A DNA stretch of 51,317 nucleotides from Colivivens sp964452915 (GTDB lineage: Bacteria > Bacteroidota > Bacteroidia > Bacteroidales > Bacteroidaceae). The stretch's first letter is position 1. Every line of letters starts with the position of its first letter. Location of the stretch: NCBI GenBank assembly GCA_964452915.1, contig CAYVNW010000019.1, positions 1-51,317 on the forward strand. Direction: 5' to 3'. Below the pieces are notes generated by a model that was given only the letters and a program-made list of their open reading frames with translations, was not told the DNA's origin and made no database searches. Positions 42,795 to 51,261 of this stretch are shown piece after piece. The position numbers and the translations under genes were made by a program.

Positions 42795-43073
42795 GTTTAT
42801 ATATATGATCTTATTACTGTCCCGTTAAAATTGGGGTGAGTTTAGATATAAATGGCAAAGAATATTAATATCTTTTTGGGGTCTGCTATGTGGATCCTCT
42901 CCTTCGCTTTGCTACGTCGGGATGACGGTATAGGTGCCAAGGGATGACGATGGGGAAGAGACTGCTAACTCAATAATACATAATAATGGTATCATCGAAC
43001 TTACGTTTGATAATTTAGTTGAATACTTTTGTTCTTGTCCATAAGTCGTTGGAACTTAATGTACATGTATACT
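42795..43073. other. Intergenic region with dispersed motif and possible mobile-element end
   Basis: There is no coding gene here. 42916-42937 (GTCGGGATGACGGTATAGGT and two more bases) matches 35647-35668 at 19 of 22 positions. The segment near 42820 (ACTGTCCCGTTAAAATTGGG) resembles the ends of some Bacteroidetes insertion sequences in my memory, but no partner end or transposase is present. Confidence 0.4.
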
Positions 43074-43111
43074 AAAAGAGCTGGCCTTCCAAACCGGAGG
43101 ACAGCCCTTTT
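43074..43111 (-). terminator. Terminator-like hairpin after the large GH43 gene
   Basis: AAAAGAGCTGGCCTTCC pairs imperfectly with GGAGGACAGCCCTTTT around a short loop. On the minus strand the tail is CTTTTAGTAT; on the plus strand TTTTGTTGTTG. It may act in both directions. It lies 52 bases beyond the GH43 stop. Confidence 0.65.
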
Positions 43112-43163
43112 GTTGTTGTCATACTCTAAACAGTAGTTGGCTTAATCTCTCGACGCGTAAGTT

Positions 43164-46100
43164 TTACTTTTTCTGCCAAAGTTTGAAGTCTGAGAAACTT
43201 ACCCATGCAGCAGCATCAGAGTATGTAGTCTGATACAAGCCGACCTGAAGTTTTTTGTCTCCATATTGACGGATATTCACCGGACTTGAAGGCATTTCGG
43301 TCCATGTGTGCCCGTCGGTAGATGTGCGCGCATAGATATTGTCGCCAATACGCTGTAATTGCAAATAAGGGTCATAGTTCCAACCTTGCCGGTTCGGGTA
43401 TTGTGGGCGACGGAAGCCTGTGACTTCCGTGAGCATGTTACCACAGTTGTAGTTTGGAAATACTCCGAGTTGTACCAATTGCTGGCTGTCGCCTTCAGGA
43501 AGAATAACCATCAGTCCGCCTTCATTGTAGGCAGGTGTGCTCCTTCGGTCAGCTCCGGTCATGTCGGCAACTTTCACTTGTACAATAAAGTCCCCACTGA
43601 TTTCTTTGTAAATCATCGGTCCGTTTACAGATGGGTCTTGATTGAAGTTGGTTCCGGCTGAAGTCAGTGTAAGCTGCCCGTTAGATGCCTTATAGCTTAC
43701 TTTATCGTTAGTTTCGTATTTACCGTCCCACTCCTTGAAACTCTTGAAGTCGTCGGTGAACACTGTAAATGCCTTGGTGTCAACAGAAACGCTCTTTGTT
43801 ATGGTTTTGTTGAAACCATCATCGTTTGTTACTGTTACGTAGCATATCTGATTAGGCTTGCCGTCGGTTGCGACCATTGTAGAATAGTTGCTTGCAGCTT
43901 TGCTCATAAGTGGTTTGGCTTTGCTGTCACTTGTTGCTCCAAATGAGTATTTGAACTGACCGGAAATGATAGGGTCGCCATTTTTGTCGGTTACTGATAC
44001 TTCAAGAATGGATGGAGCTACAGCCGTTGCTTTAATAGAGAAGTTGTCGGTATCGAACGAGATCTGATCCTCCGTATCCGACTTTGCCTGATAGTCTGCT
44101 TTTACTTCCTCTGCCGAGAGACCGCGATCATACAGCTTCAGTGAATGTAAATAACCGCTGAAGTTGTTACCGCCGTATGATTCGGCTCCGATGGTTATAG
44201 GGCCACCCGGACGAAGCATTATAAAATTGTTCTTCTCTCCAACCAATTCACCATTCAGATAGTATCTTTCCATCCATCCGTCATAAGTGACAGTCCAATG
44301 TTGCCATTTTCCTTCACCCTTAGTCATGAGCTCCGGAAATCCAGCGCTTTCAAAATCACCGGAGTGATTAATGAGTCCTGTGGTTCTGTCCTTGCCTTGA
44401 TTGAATTGAAGGCTTGTCAGGTCTCCGCTTTGTGGCGTAACACATGCGATGCATTCTATAGGTTCAACAGAAGGGTTATAAATCCACGCTGATATAGTGA
44501 AGGCGGCATTATAAGTGAAGTCTTTTGGACAGTCGAAGCTGCTTTGGAACGCTTTACTTCCATCGAAGAAGAATGCATATTTATGGTCTGCTATTTCAAC
44601 GATAATGTCGTTATCACCTTTAAACTCACCACCTGCACGGTTTTTGATAGATTGAGTCTTGATAGCTTTCCCTTGAGCGTAATCGTCAGCGTTTATATCC
44701 ACTACCAGCCCATTGGCGTATTTCCCGCGTTCTTCCGGGTAAACATCTTTTTTGTGCAGGTTAGGATAGCCTTTGTTCACTGCGTCATAGTCCATGTTCT
44801 CTATTGTAGGGAGCAGGGCCGACGGGTCGTTCTTTTTTGATGTATTATATATCTTCACATTCCACAATGCACCAAAGTGCCCGTTCTTTTGTGTATCGGT
44901 GATTGTGATCTTTACGTAGCGCGCTTTTGTCTCTTTCTTTTCGATGAGAGGAGAACCGGCATCTGTGTTGTTAGTCTTATCTGCGTAAAGTTCCCAGGTT
45001 GTGCCGTCGTTTGATGTCTCTATCTTGTATTGATAGAAGAAAGTGGCATACTCAAACTGCAACCATATTTGGTTGAATTTTGTCTTTTTGCCAAGATCTA
45101 TTTGCAACCATGCTTCTCCCTGGTTGTTGCTTGGACGCCAAAGTGTGCCGTTATTGTCGTCAACGGCATATTCAGCCTTGAAATCGTTACTCAGTACTGA
45201 TGAGGCTGTCACCTTGGCTTGGTAAGCCAGGTTAGTGAATTTATACTTCTTTGAATTTTTTGCCAACGATGCAGGAATGAGCCCGCTATGAGTTGGCGTA
45301 ACAACCTTTATGTCTCCATTATCATCAAATTCAATTTTGTCTATACAAAGTTGCCGGTTGAAGCCGTGAATTGAGTGTGGATTGTTGTGGCGGTGGTAAA
45401 CAATGTAGTAGTTGTCTCCGTCAACAAGTATGGAATGGTGGCCAGGACCGTGAACAGTGCCATCTGCGTTTGTCTTTAATATACATCCCTTGTATGTATA
45501 TGGTCCGGTAGGACCGGCTGTGCTTGTAGCATATTGCACACGGTAGGTATCATCATGGCAACTGCCGGCAGAATAGGTAAAATAATATATTCCGTTGCGT
45601 TTGAACACAAACGGAGCTTCGAAGAAGTCTTTAATCTCGTGACTTGATATCAGTCCCTTTCCTGTAAAAGATTTTCCGTCGGCTGCCAATTTAGCCCATC
45701 CGCAGCCTGAGTCGTCATAAAAGCCCCATGTCCCCACGAACATATACTGGCTACCATCGTCATCGGTAAATACTTGCGGATCGAGAGTGATGGCGCGCGG
45801 GTGGCAGTAGCGGTCGGGCATTAATACTGCATCTGGTCTGCCAAGCATGTTGGTCCATGGTCCGACAGGTGTGTCACTTTCACCTACATACACTTGGCAT
45901 GGAGTGCAATAGTAATAACGGTATTTCCCTTCTTTTGTCTGAATTACATCCGGTGCCCATACCACTTCTGTCGTAGGCCAGTTCATTACTTGATTCTTCC
46001 AGTGCACGAAGTCTTTAGATATCCAGACCTGTGCCGGACCATAACCGTTTCCTGTTCCGTCGGTTGTTGCATAGATGTAGTATGTATCGCCGAATTTACG

Positions 46101-46235
46101 GATTGTAGGGTCGGCGAAGTAACCTGGAATAAATGGATTCCCTGCTCCCGGCGTGTTCCATTCGACCGGAGTCTGTTGTGCGCACGCTGTCAGTGTTGAG
46201 GCGGCAAATAGTGCCATTAGTAGTTTTTTGTTCAT
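43164..46235 (-). CDS. Multidomain secreted GH43 glycosidase with F5/8-type and LamG modules
   Basis: 1023 residues with signal peptide (LLMALFAASTLTACAQQ; a possible lipobox LTAC). Order: GH43 propeller (about 25-330) with catalytic Asp in PGYFADPTIRKFGDTYYIYA, Asp in LDPQVFTDDDGSQYMFVG and Glu in FFEAPFVFKRNGIYYFTY; an F5/8 type C carbohydrate-binding domain (about 340-470, AVDDNNGTLWRPSNNQGEAW); a LamG/concanavalin domain (about 510-740, GKWQHWTVTYDGWMERYYLN); an Ig-like segment; and a C-terminal beta-sandwich (about 860-1023) with IYKEISGDFIVQVKVADMTG and ARTSTDGHTWTEM. It is predicted to act on arabinoxylan or arabinan outside the cell. It follows the other GH43-type gene by 31 bases. 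Confidence 0.87.
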   Translation of the reverse strand: MNKKLLMALFAASTLTACAQQTPVEWNTPGAGNPFIPGYFADPTIRKFGDTYYIYATTDGTGNGYGPAQVWISKDFVHWKNQVMNWPTTEVVWAPDVIQTKEGKYRYYYCTPCQVYVGESDTPVGPWTNMLGRPDAVLMPDRYCHPRAITLDPQVFTDDDGSQYMFVGTWGFYDDSGCGWAKLAADGKSFTGKGLISSHEIKDFFEAPFVFKRNGIYYFTYSAGSCHDDTYRVQYATSTAGPTGPYTYKGCILKTNADGTVHGPGHHSILVDGDNYYIVYHRHNNPHSIHGFNRQLCIDKIEFDDNGDIKVVTPTHSGLIPASLAKNSKKYKFTNLAYQAKVTASSVLSNDFKAEYAVDDNNGTLWRPSNNQGEAWLQIDLGKKTKFNQIWLQFEYATFFYQYKIETSNDGTTWELYADKTNNTDAGSPLIEKKETKARYVKITITDTQKNGHFGALWNVKIYNTSKKNDPSALLPTIENMDYDAVNKGYPNLHKKDVYPEERGKYANGLVVDINADDYAQGKAIKTQSIKNRAGGEFKGDNDIIVEIADHKYAFFFDGSKAFQSSFDCPKDFTYNAAFTISAWIYNPSVEPIECIACVTPQSGDLTSLQFNQGKDRTTGLINHSGDFESAGFPELMTKGEGKWQHWTVTYDGWMERYYLNGELVGEKNNFIMLRPGGPITIGAESYGGNNFSGYLHSLKLYDRGLSAEEVKADYQAKSDTEDQISFDTDNFSIKATAVAPSILEVSVTDKNGDPIISGQFKYSFGATSDSKAKPLMSKAASNYSTMVATDGKPNQICYVTVTNDDGFNKTITKSVSVDTKAFTVFTDDFKSFKEWDGKYETNDKVSYKASNGQLTLTSAGTNFNQDPSVNGPMIYKEISGDFIVQVKVADMTGADRRSTPAYNEGGLMVILPEGDSQQLVQLGVFPNYNCGNMLTEVTGFRRPQYPNRQGWNYDPYLQLQRIGDNIYARTSTDGHTWTEMPSSPVNIRQYGDKKLQVGLYQTTYSDAAAWVSFSDFKLWQKK

Positions 46236-46266
46236 AGATATATATAATATAAAAATGTATAGTTGT

Positions 46267-47736
46267 TTACAGTCTTTCGAGCAGATACCTGTATCTTAGC
46301 AGCAATTGCTGAACGGCATTGTCTGGATATGTATCTTGCAATACCTCTTTTGCGCGTTTTAGTATCCTGCTGTTTTTCTTCTTTGGATTGTTTTCTGACT
46401 CTTGAACCTTCAGTTTCAATGCCGACCAAGCTTCAAGCAAATCATATTCGTCTTTGGTCACCATCATAAACGACCCGTGCTGTGGATTGACGTCAGTGCC
46501 GATTTCCACTCCTTTGTCTATCTCCTCTTCTGTAGCATTGGCTTCGCATACTTTGTAGATCTTTGGATTGACTCCATAATTTATGTAGGCAACCTTCCAT
46601 CGGTTCTCATTGATCAAACGGAAGGCACTCGGTCCTTCTACGTTGCTCTTGCCTTCGTTGGTTATGTGGCATATATCCCGCCATTCATTCGACGGCAGTC
46701 GGTCGAACACAGCCTCGTAGATGCCTCTTTCACTCCCCGCGGCTCCTTCTTTCTTATAGAACACATGGTACTGACGGTCGCAGTCGTTCCAGTCGATATG
46801 GCAGTCGATAACTGCCCGTCCGCCATCGTGGAACAATTGTGGCTTGGTTATGGAAGTGAAGTCGCGTGAAGCGTATGAATAAAATATACGGTCGTGATTG
46901 TCACCTTCGTTCGTACTGAGCATGGAATAATATACAAGGTATCCTCCTTTTCCATTGTTATAGTCGGGATCCCAGATGATTTGCGGAGCCCATACACGAT
47001 TTATCTTGCTCCAGTCCTTGACCACGTTCGGACTTTCAGGATCGGAGAATATTTCACTGCCGCGTCTGAAGTCAAAGGTTGTAGACCTCCAATGTACGAG
47101 GTCGTTGGATGTTAGGAGGTTGATGCCATGGTTGAACCATGACCTGCTTTTGCGATTACTCATATCGGTTGTGACCATAAGGTAGTTGTTATCCTTTCCT
47201 CTGCAGATGAATGCATCGCGCACTCCTCCTTCTATTCCCGCAATTTCCTCTGCATTATATATAGGTTGGTTGTTGAGTAAAGGATGGAATTTTACTCCTC
47301 TGTCGTCTTTCGTTCCCAGCGCATAGAGTGTGTTTTCGCTGTTGCCTGCCATGTGGCAGTAAAGATAGCCATACATTTCGTCATCGGGCGCAATGGTGAG
47401 TGGAAATGCCAATGTTTCGTAGCCGGCATCACAAAGCAGAATGCCGCCGTCTGCTGTATTCCCTTTGGGCAGTGATTTGACATGCAAGACAGTTCCGTCG
47501 AATGACAGATATGGCGTGTCACCTCCTTCGTTGTTTTTCAGCTCCCATCGAAGTTGCCTTCCGTCGATATTGTCAGGGAGGGTGATGTCGTTCCTGACAT
47601 AGTTGAACTGGTAGTCAACGGCACGCATGATTTTGCAGTGTGTACAGTTCTTGTCAAGGCAATAGTTCACTTGTGCCTCTATGCTATGGCAAAAGGTAAC
47701 AATGGTTCCGATTAGAATAAAGAGTCTTAACTTCAT
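46267..47736 (-). CDS. Secreted GH43-type glycosidase with N-terminal beta domain
   Basis: 489 residues with signal peptide (RLFILIGTIVTFCHSIEAQ). An N-terminal beta domain of about 120 residues (LPDNIDGRQLRWELKNNEGG) precedes the propeller. GH43-like catalytic positions are Asp in EGGVRDAFICRG, Asp in AVIDCHIDWNDCDRQYHVFY and Glu in NVEGPSAFRLINENRWKVAY. The rest of the propeller has HWRSTTFDFRRGSEIF and VWAPQIIWDPDYNNGKGGYL. The C-terminal tail (about 60 residues) is helical and Lys rich, not typical. The likely activity is an arabinofuranosidase or related enzyme; the exact subfamily is not clear. It is the first gene of a two-gene operon with the larger GH43. Confidence 0.83.
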   Translation of the reverse strand: MKLRLFILIGTIVTFCHSIEAQVNYCLDKNCTHCKIMRAVDYQFNYVRNDITLPDNIDGRQLRWELKNNEGGDTPYLSFDGTVLHVKSLPKGNTADGGILLCDAGYETLAFPLTIAPDDEMYGYLYCHMAGNSENTLYALGTKDDRGVKFHPLLNNQPIYNAEEIAGIEGGVRDAFICRGKDNNYLMVTTDMSNRKSRSWFNHGINLLTSNDLVHWRSTTFDFRRGSEIFSDPESPNVVKDWSKINRVWAPQIIWDPDYNNGKGGYLVYYSMLSTNEGDNHDRIFYSYASRDFTSITKPQLFHDGGRAVIDCHIDWNDCDRQYHVFYKKEGAAGSERGIYEAVFDRLPSNEWRDICHITNEGKSNVEGPSAFRLINENRWKVAYINYGVNPKIYKVCEANATEEEIDKGVEIGTDVNPQHGSFMMVTKDEYDLLEAWSALKLKVQESENNPKKKNSRILKRAKEVLQDTYPDNAVQQLLLRYRYLLERL

Positions 47737-47760
47737 AGCTGCTGTAATGTGATTATGCTA

Positions 47761-47768
47761 CAAAGGTA
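47761..47768 (-). promoter_or_regulatory. -7 promoter box of the GH43 operon
   Basis: The minus strand reads TACCTTTG, 25 bases before the ATG at 47736. A TTTC at about the -33 position is one base off consensus. This is the divergent counterpart of the BspA-like gene promoter. Confidence 0.6.
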
Positions 47769-47951
47769 GTAATTTTTAGTGACACGCGAAAGATGTTCAT
47801 GTATTTTTCCCTATATTGTTTGTCGTTTGCTAACTTATAGCTGTCAACACAATATTTATAAATGTACGAATATAGCTCATCTTAAAGGTGTAAATCTACA
47901 ATCGAATGAAAAAAATGAACATTATGTATCAGCACAGTCGGAATTTCTTTG

Positions 47952-47959
47952 TATCTTTG
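47952..47959 (+). promoter_or_regulatory. -7 promoter box of the BspA-like gene
   Basis: TATCTTTG matches the consensus and is followed directly by 9-base repeats, exactly as in the four-helix-bundle gene leader. No good -33 element was found. Confidence 0.5.
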
Positions 47960-47970
47960 TAGCATTGACA

Positions 47971-47998
47971 GTCCGATTGGACTGATTAGACTGATTAG
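47971..47998 (+). repeat. 9-base tandem repeats in the BspA-like gene leader
   Basis: GTCCGATTG, GACTGATTA, GACTGATTA and a final G form three 9-base units. Reverse-complemented they read TAATCAGTC, the same family as at 35791-35827 and 36385-36429. Confidence 0.75.
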
Positions 47999-48032
47999 CC
48001 AAAGTAGATGATTTAATAGAATAAGATTGATT

Positions 48033-48899
48033 ATGAGAAGACAATTGCTTTTAATGTTATGCCTAATGCTGTTCTCTGTGTGTGCTGTAGCATATAATTT
48101 CGAGGTGGATGGCATTTCTTACAAAATTCATGATGATGAGGCTGAAGTAACGAATGGAATCGTGTATTCTGGCGATGTAACTATACCTTCATCGGTTGTA
48201 TACGAAGGAACAGTCTTTCCGGTGACAAGCATCGGTGATTCTGCTTTTTACGCTCAAGAAGACTTGACATCAATCAGTATACCTCAGTCGGTTACAAAGG
48301 TGGGATCGAATGCTTTCTACAATTTTAAAGATCTCTGATCGGTCACTATCCCACAATCAGTAGTCAGAATAGGTGAAGATGCTTTCTATGGTCGTGAAAA
48401 CTTGTCGGAGGTAGATTTTGCCAGCATTGAGCACTTGTGTTCCATCAGTTTTGGCAATGTTTATTCCAATCCTCTGCATTATGCTCACAATTTGTTCGTA
48501 AACGGTGATGACATTACTGACATCGTCATACCAAATAAAGTGACAAGTCTAAATGATTATGCTTTCAATGGTTGCAGTTATCTGACATCTATTTCTGTAG
48601 AATGGAATGAGCCACTGCAATTAAGCGTAGACGGACTGGTGTTTGACGGCGTAGACAAGCAGAGGTGCGTCTTGTATGTTCCGACAGGCACATCCTCGCT
48701 GTACAGGTCGGCACCAGTGTGGAGTGAGTTTGAAAAAATAGAGGAATATGAGATGCTGGCTATTGATGATGTTGAGACAACGGCAAAGAACATTGTCGGT
48801 TTGTACGATGTCAAGGGACATTCTCTCAGCACGCCGCAGCACGGCATCAACATATTCCTCTATGATGACGGAACAACTATAAAAGTGATTGTGAAATGA
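48033..48899 (+). pseudogene. BspA-like leucine-rich-repeat secreted protein, interrupted by TGA
   Basis: The frame from ATG 48033 encodes a signal peptide (LMLCLMLFSVCAVAYNF) and LRR_5-type repeats (VTSIGDSAFYAQEDLTSISI, then PQSVTKVGSNAFYNFKDL). It stops at TGA 48336-48338. The same frame continues without a break to 48899 with the next repeat immediately following (SVTIPQSVVRIGEDAFYGRE) and a C-terminal region ending VKGHSLSTPQHGINIFLY. The TGA falls where the repeat pattern expects an Arg, Thr or similar codon (DL-x-SVTIP). One base change explains it. BspA-like proteins act in surface adhesion. Read as one gene the product would be about 288 residues. The alternatives are a base-call error or a truncated short protein. 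Confidence 0.75.
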
Positions 48900-48905
48900 A
48901 GAAAA

Positions 48906-50981
48906 TCAGTTGTTCCGGATCACGTTGTATATGGTTATCACATCTTGTGTATCAACTTTTCCGTCCTTGTTAACATCATAGGTCGGATCGATGTCTGCGT
49001 CTGTAGAACTCTTTATATAGTCGTATACACTGAGGACATCGTTGGTGTCAATTAGACCGTCACTGTTAACGTCGCTTGGCTGTTTGTCGCTCAATGTGAT
49101 ATTGAAGATGTAGCCTTTATCGTTGTATACAGCGACGAGTCGTGTGCTGTAGCTTTCTGCCTCGTCTTTATCCACGAATGAATGGAATGCGGTGTCTGTA
49201 TAGCCGACAGAGAATACGTATGTTGAATCGTCTTCTGACAGTCTTCCATTTTTGTCGAAGTTGAAACCATAGACCTCATCAAAGTCGGCACTAAGCAGTT
49301 GACCTAGTGAGTTATATGCTTTCCAAGTGATCAGGTCTGGTGTATCGCCACATCCGAGAGCTTCCGCTACGCTTGTCATATCATATTCGGTTGACGCATA
49401 TTCGCCTTCTCCGTTATTCTTAGGAAGTGTAATGTTTGCCTCAGCAATGATGTCTGGTTGAGGGTTTCTTTCCTCAACAAATACAACGGTCAAGTTGATC
49501 ACAATCTTCTTCTTGTCTGCACGGTTGGCGAGATAGTACTCATTCTGATAATAATCGCCCACACTGCGGTCGCTAATCTGCTGCCAGAAACTCAGCTTTC
49601 CATTTTCGTATCCTATTCCGTAGGCTTTTGTAAGTACTGGAAGTGGGTTGAATGGTCCTGCGGTGTGAATCATAGCTGCATTATCAAAGAAGGACAGGTC
49701 CATCATGAGGAAGCCGGCTTTGCTATCTATCTGCGTGGAATGTGCATTGGTGTATGACAACACCGCTCCGGTAGATGGGTTGACAGATTTCGTGAAGAAT
49801 TCCGGCTGGTCAGTGCCGAGCAGTTCGGCAATGCGGTCAATATTGAGGTCTATGCCTTCCTTCATGTAGTCGTCCTGACTGAGGCTGACACCTGTTACGT
49901 GTTCTTTCGAGTTGTCGGGAATAATTTCCATAATGAGGTTGAGTGAGTCAACGGTTGCACATTGAGGAATGGTTGGGGTAGGGAGTACGTGGAGTGTGAC
50001 ATTGACCTTGTAGTATGTGCTTCCCGATCCAACAATATATACGGACGCACTTGTTGATTTGTTGACAATGTCATAGTTGTAGTATATGCCGGTGTGCAGG
50101 TTGCTGAAGTCGCCTGTTGTCTCCGGCTCTATGAATAATGTACAATCGTCACCATGCGCTTGGGAATATCCGTTTTCACCAAACCAAAAGCCGCCGTTGT
50201 TTGCCGTTGGCGTGTCGGTCAAGTCTCCGCTTTCCGATTTCTGTGCGTAGAAGGTCAATAGCGACTTATCTGCTACGTCTGCGTTTACAAGTGCCGCAAT
50301 GGAGTCGGTATTAAGTGTTATTGTCTTGTATGCATAAATGCTGTTTAAACATATAGAATCCTCAAAGTTTGTCTCACCAACTTGAGTCATTTCTGAAAGT
50401 GTGAGTGTTGGTGCCGGCAGTGTGTTGAGGTTTATTGTAACTTCGACAGCATTAGCCGCTTTGATAATGTATAGCTTGACAAAGTAAGTCTTGTTAGCCT
50501 CGAGTTTGTCTCCAACTTGTCCGAGATTAAGTGAAAGCTGTCCTGCTTCATACTTGATTCCTGTAATGTACAAGATGCTAAGTTCGTCATTGTATTCTGC
50601 AGCTATGCATTCACCTGTTGTGTTACCTGTTTCGCTCTCGAACACTTCCGAAAACCACCAGCCGTCTTCTGTGTTGTGGGTCTTGGTCAGTATTCCTGTG
50701 CTGCCTTCTGTCTCGGGGTTGAATTGGTCAACGTAAATAACAGAATTGATGTTGGCGTTCAACTCGCTGTCGCTATATCCAAGTGCAGACACTGCTTCCG
50801 CTATGTTGGTTGAGAGAGAATACTCGGTCTGAATTTTACGAATAGTTTGTTCGGTTGTCAACTCTGTTTTGTTTACAATATTAATGTCAGATAGATTGAC
50901 CGACTGTGCATGCAATGTTATGGCAATGAACGATACTATTGCCATTGAAATAAATCTTGTAATGTTTGTGTACATAAGCAT
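48906..50981 (-). CDS. Large secreted protein with dockerin-like C-terminus
   Basis: About 691 residues from the ATG at 50981; a longer frame to 51023 overlaps the -7 box at 51001-51008 and was rejected. Signal peptide RFISMAIVSFIAITLHAQSV. The body contains three to four similar segments (each with an acidic, aromatic-rich core such as GFWFGENGYSQAHGDDCTLF, and KAGFLMMDLSFFDNAAM) that look like tandem copies of the DUF4859-type domain of Bacteroidetes. The C-terminus has two calcium loops (DVNSDGLIDTNDVLSVYDYI and DVNKDGKVDTQDVITIYNVI), a complete dockerin type I repeat pair. Dockerins attach to cohesins in cellulosomes; in Bacteroidetes the partner is usually unknown. No cohesin gene is in the window. 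Confidence 0.78.
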   Translation of the reverse strand: MLMYTNITRFISMAIVSFIAITLHAQSVNLSDINIVNKTELTTEQTIRKIQTEYSLSTNIAEAVSALGYSDSELNANINSVIYVDQFNPETEGSTGILTKTHNTEDGWWFSEVFESETGNTTGECIAAEYNDELSILYITGIKYEAGQLSLNLGQVGDKLEANKTYFVKLYIIKAANAVEVTINLNTLPAPTLTLSEMTQVGETNFEDSICLNSIYAYKTITLNTDSIAALVNADVADKSLLTFYAQKSESGDLTDTPTANNGGFWFGENGYSQAHGDDCTLFIEPETTGDFSNLHTGIYYNYDIVNKSTSASVYIVGSGSTYYKVNVTLHVLPTPTIPQCATVDSLNLIMEIIPDNSKEHVTGVSLSQDDYMKEGIDLNIDRIAELLGTDQPEFFTKSVNPSTGAVLSYTNAHSTQIDSKAGFLMMDLSFFDNAAMIHTAGPFNPLPVLTKAYGIGYENGKLSFWQQISDRSVGDYYQNEYYLANRADKKKIVINLTVVFVEERNPQPDIIAEANITLPKNNGEGEYASTEYDMTSVAEALGCGDTPDLITWKAYNSLGQLLSADFDEVYGFNFDKNGRLSEDDSTYVFSVGYTDTAFHSFVDKDEAESYSTRLVAVYNDKGYIFNITLSDKQPSDVNSDGLIDTNDVLSVYDYIKSSTDADIDPTYDVNKDGKVDTQDVITIYNVIRNN

Positions 50982-51000
50982 TTTGTTTTGTTTGATTTTG

Positions 51001-51008
51001 CAAAGATA
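51001..51008 (-). promoter_or_regulatory. -7 promoter box of the dockerin-like protein gene
   Basis: The minus strand reads TATCTTTG, about 20 bases upstream of the ATG at 50981. Its position decides the start codon. No -33 TTTG at proper spacing was found. Confidence 0.6.
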
Positions 51009-51183
51009 ATTATTTTTCAACAAATGAAGGCGTGTTTATAAATAAAATATTGTAGTTCAGTAAAAATTAAGAAAAGCATGATGGGGCAACCCTAAGACTG
51101 GCATCGTTGTGCAATGGAGATACGCTCGGAATTTCACTCAATCACTTTGTGTTTTTTCGGGGGGAAATGACGTGTGGGAGCAT

Positions 51184-51261
51184 CAAGTACTTGCGTTTTT
51201 ACTCCGAATTTTTACCTCAAAAAGGATATTGAATTAGTTTGCGGTTTTAATGCATTTCGTT
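51184..51261. repeat. Dispersed intergenic repeat, copy B
   Basis: The counterpart of 4770-4847 in the same orientation, equal in length (78 bases). The right part is strongly conserved. This copy leads straight into the 22-base tandem array. Confidence 0.75.

Noticed and set aside
42815..42850. End of an insertion sequence (ACTGTCCCGTTAAAATTGGG)
   Set aside because: Only one end-like motif is seen; there is no transposase, matching inverted end or target duplication in the window.
48336..48338. TGA as a recoded sense codon
   Set aside because: All other genes use TGA, TAA and TAG as stops, and no selenocysteine-type context is evident. Mutation or sequence error is simpler.
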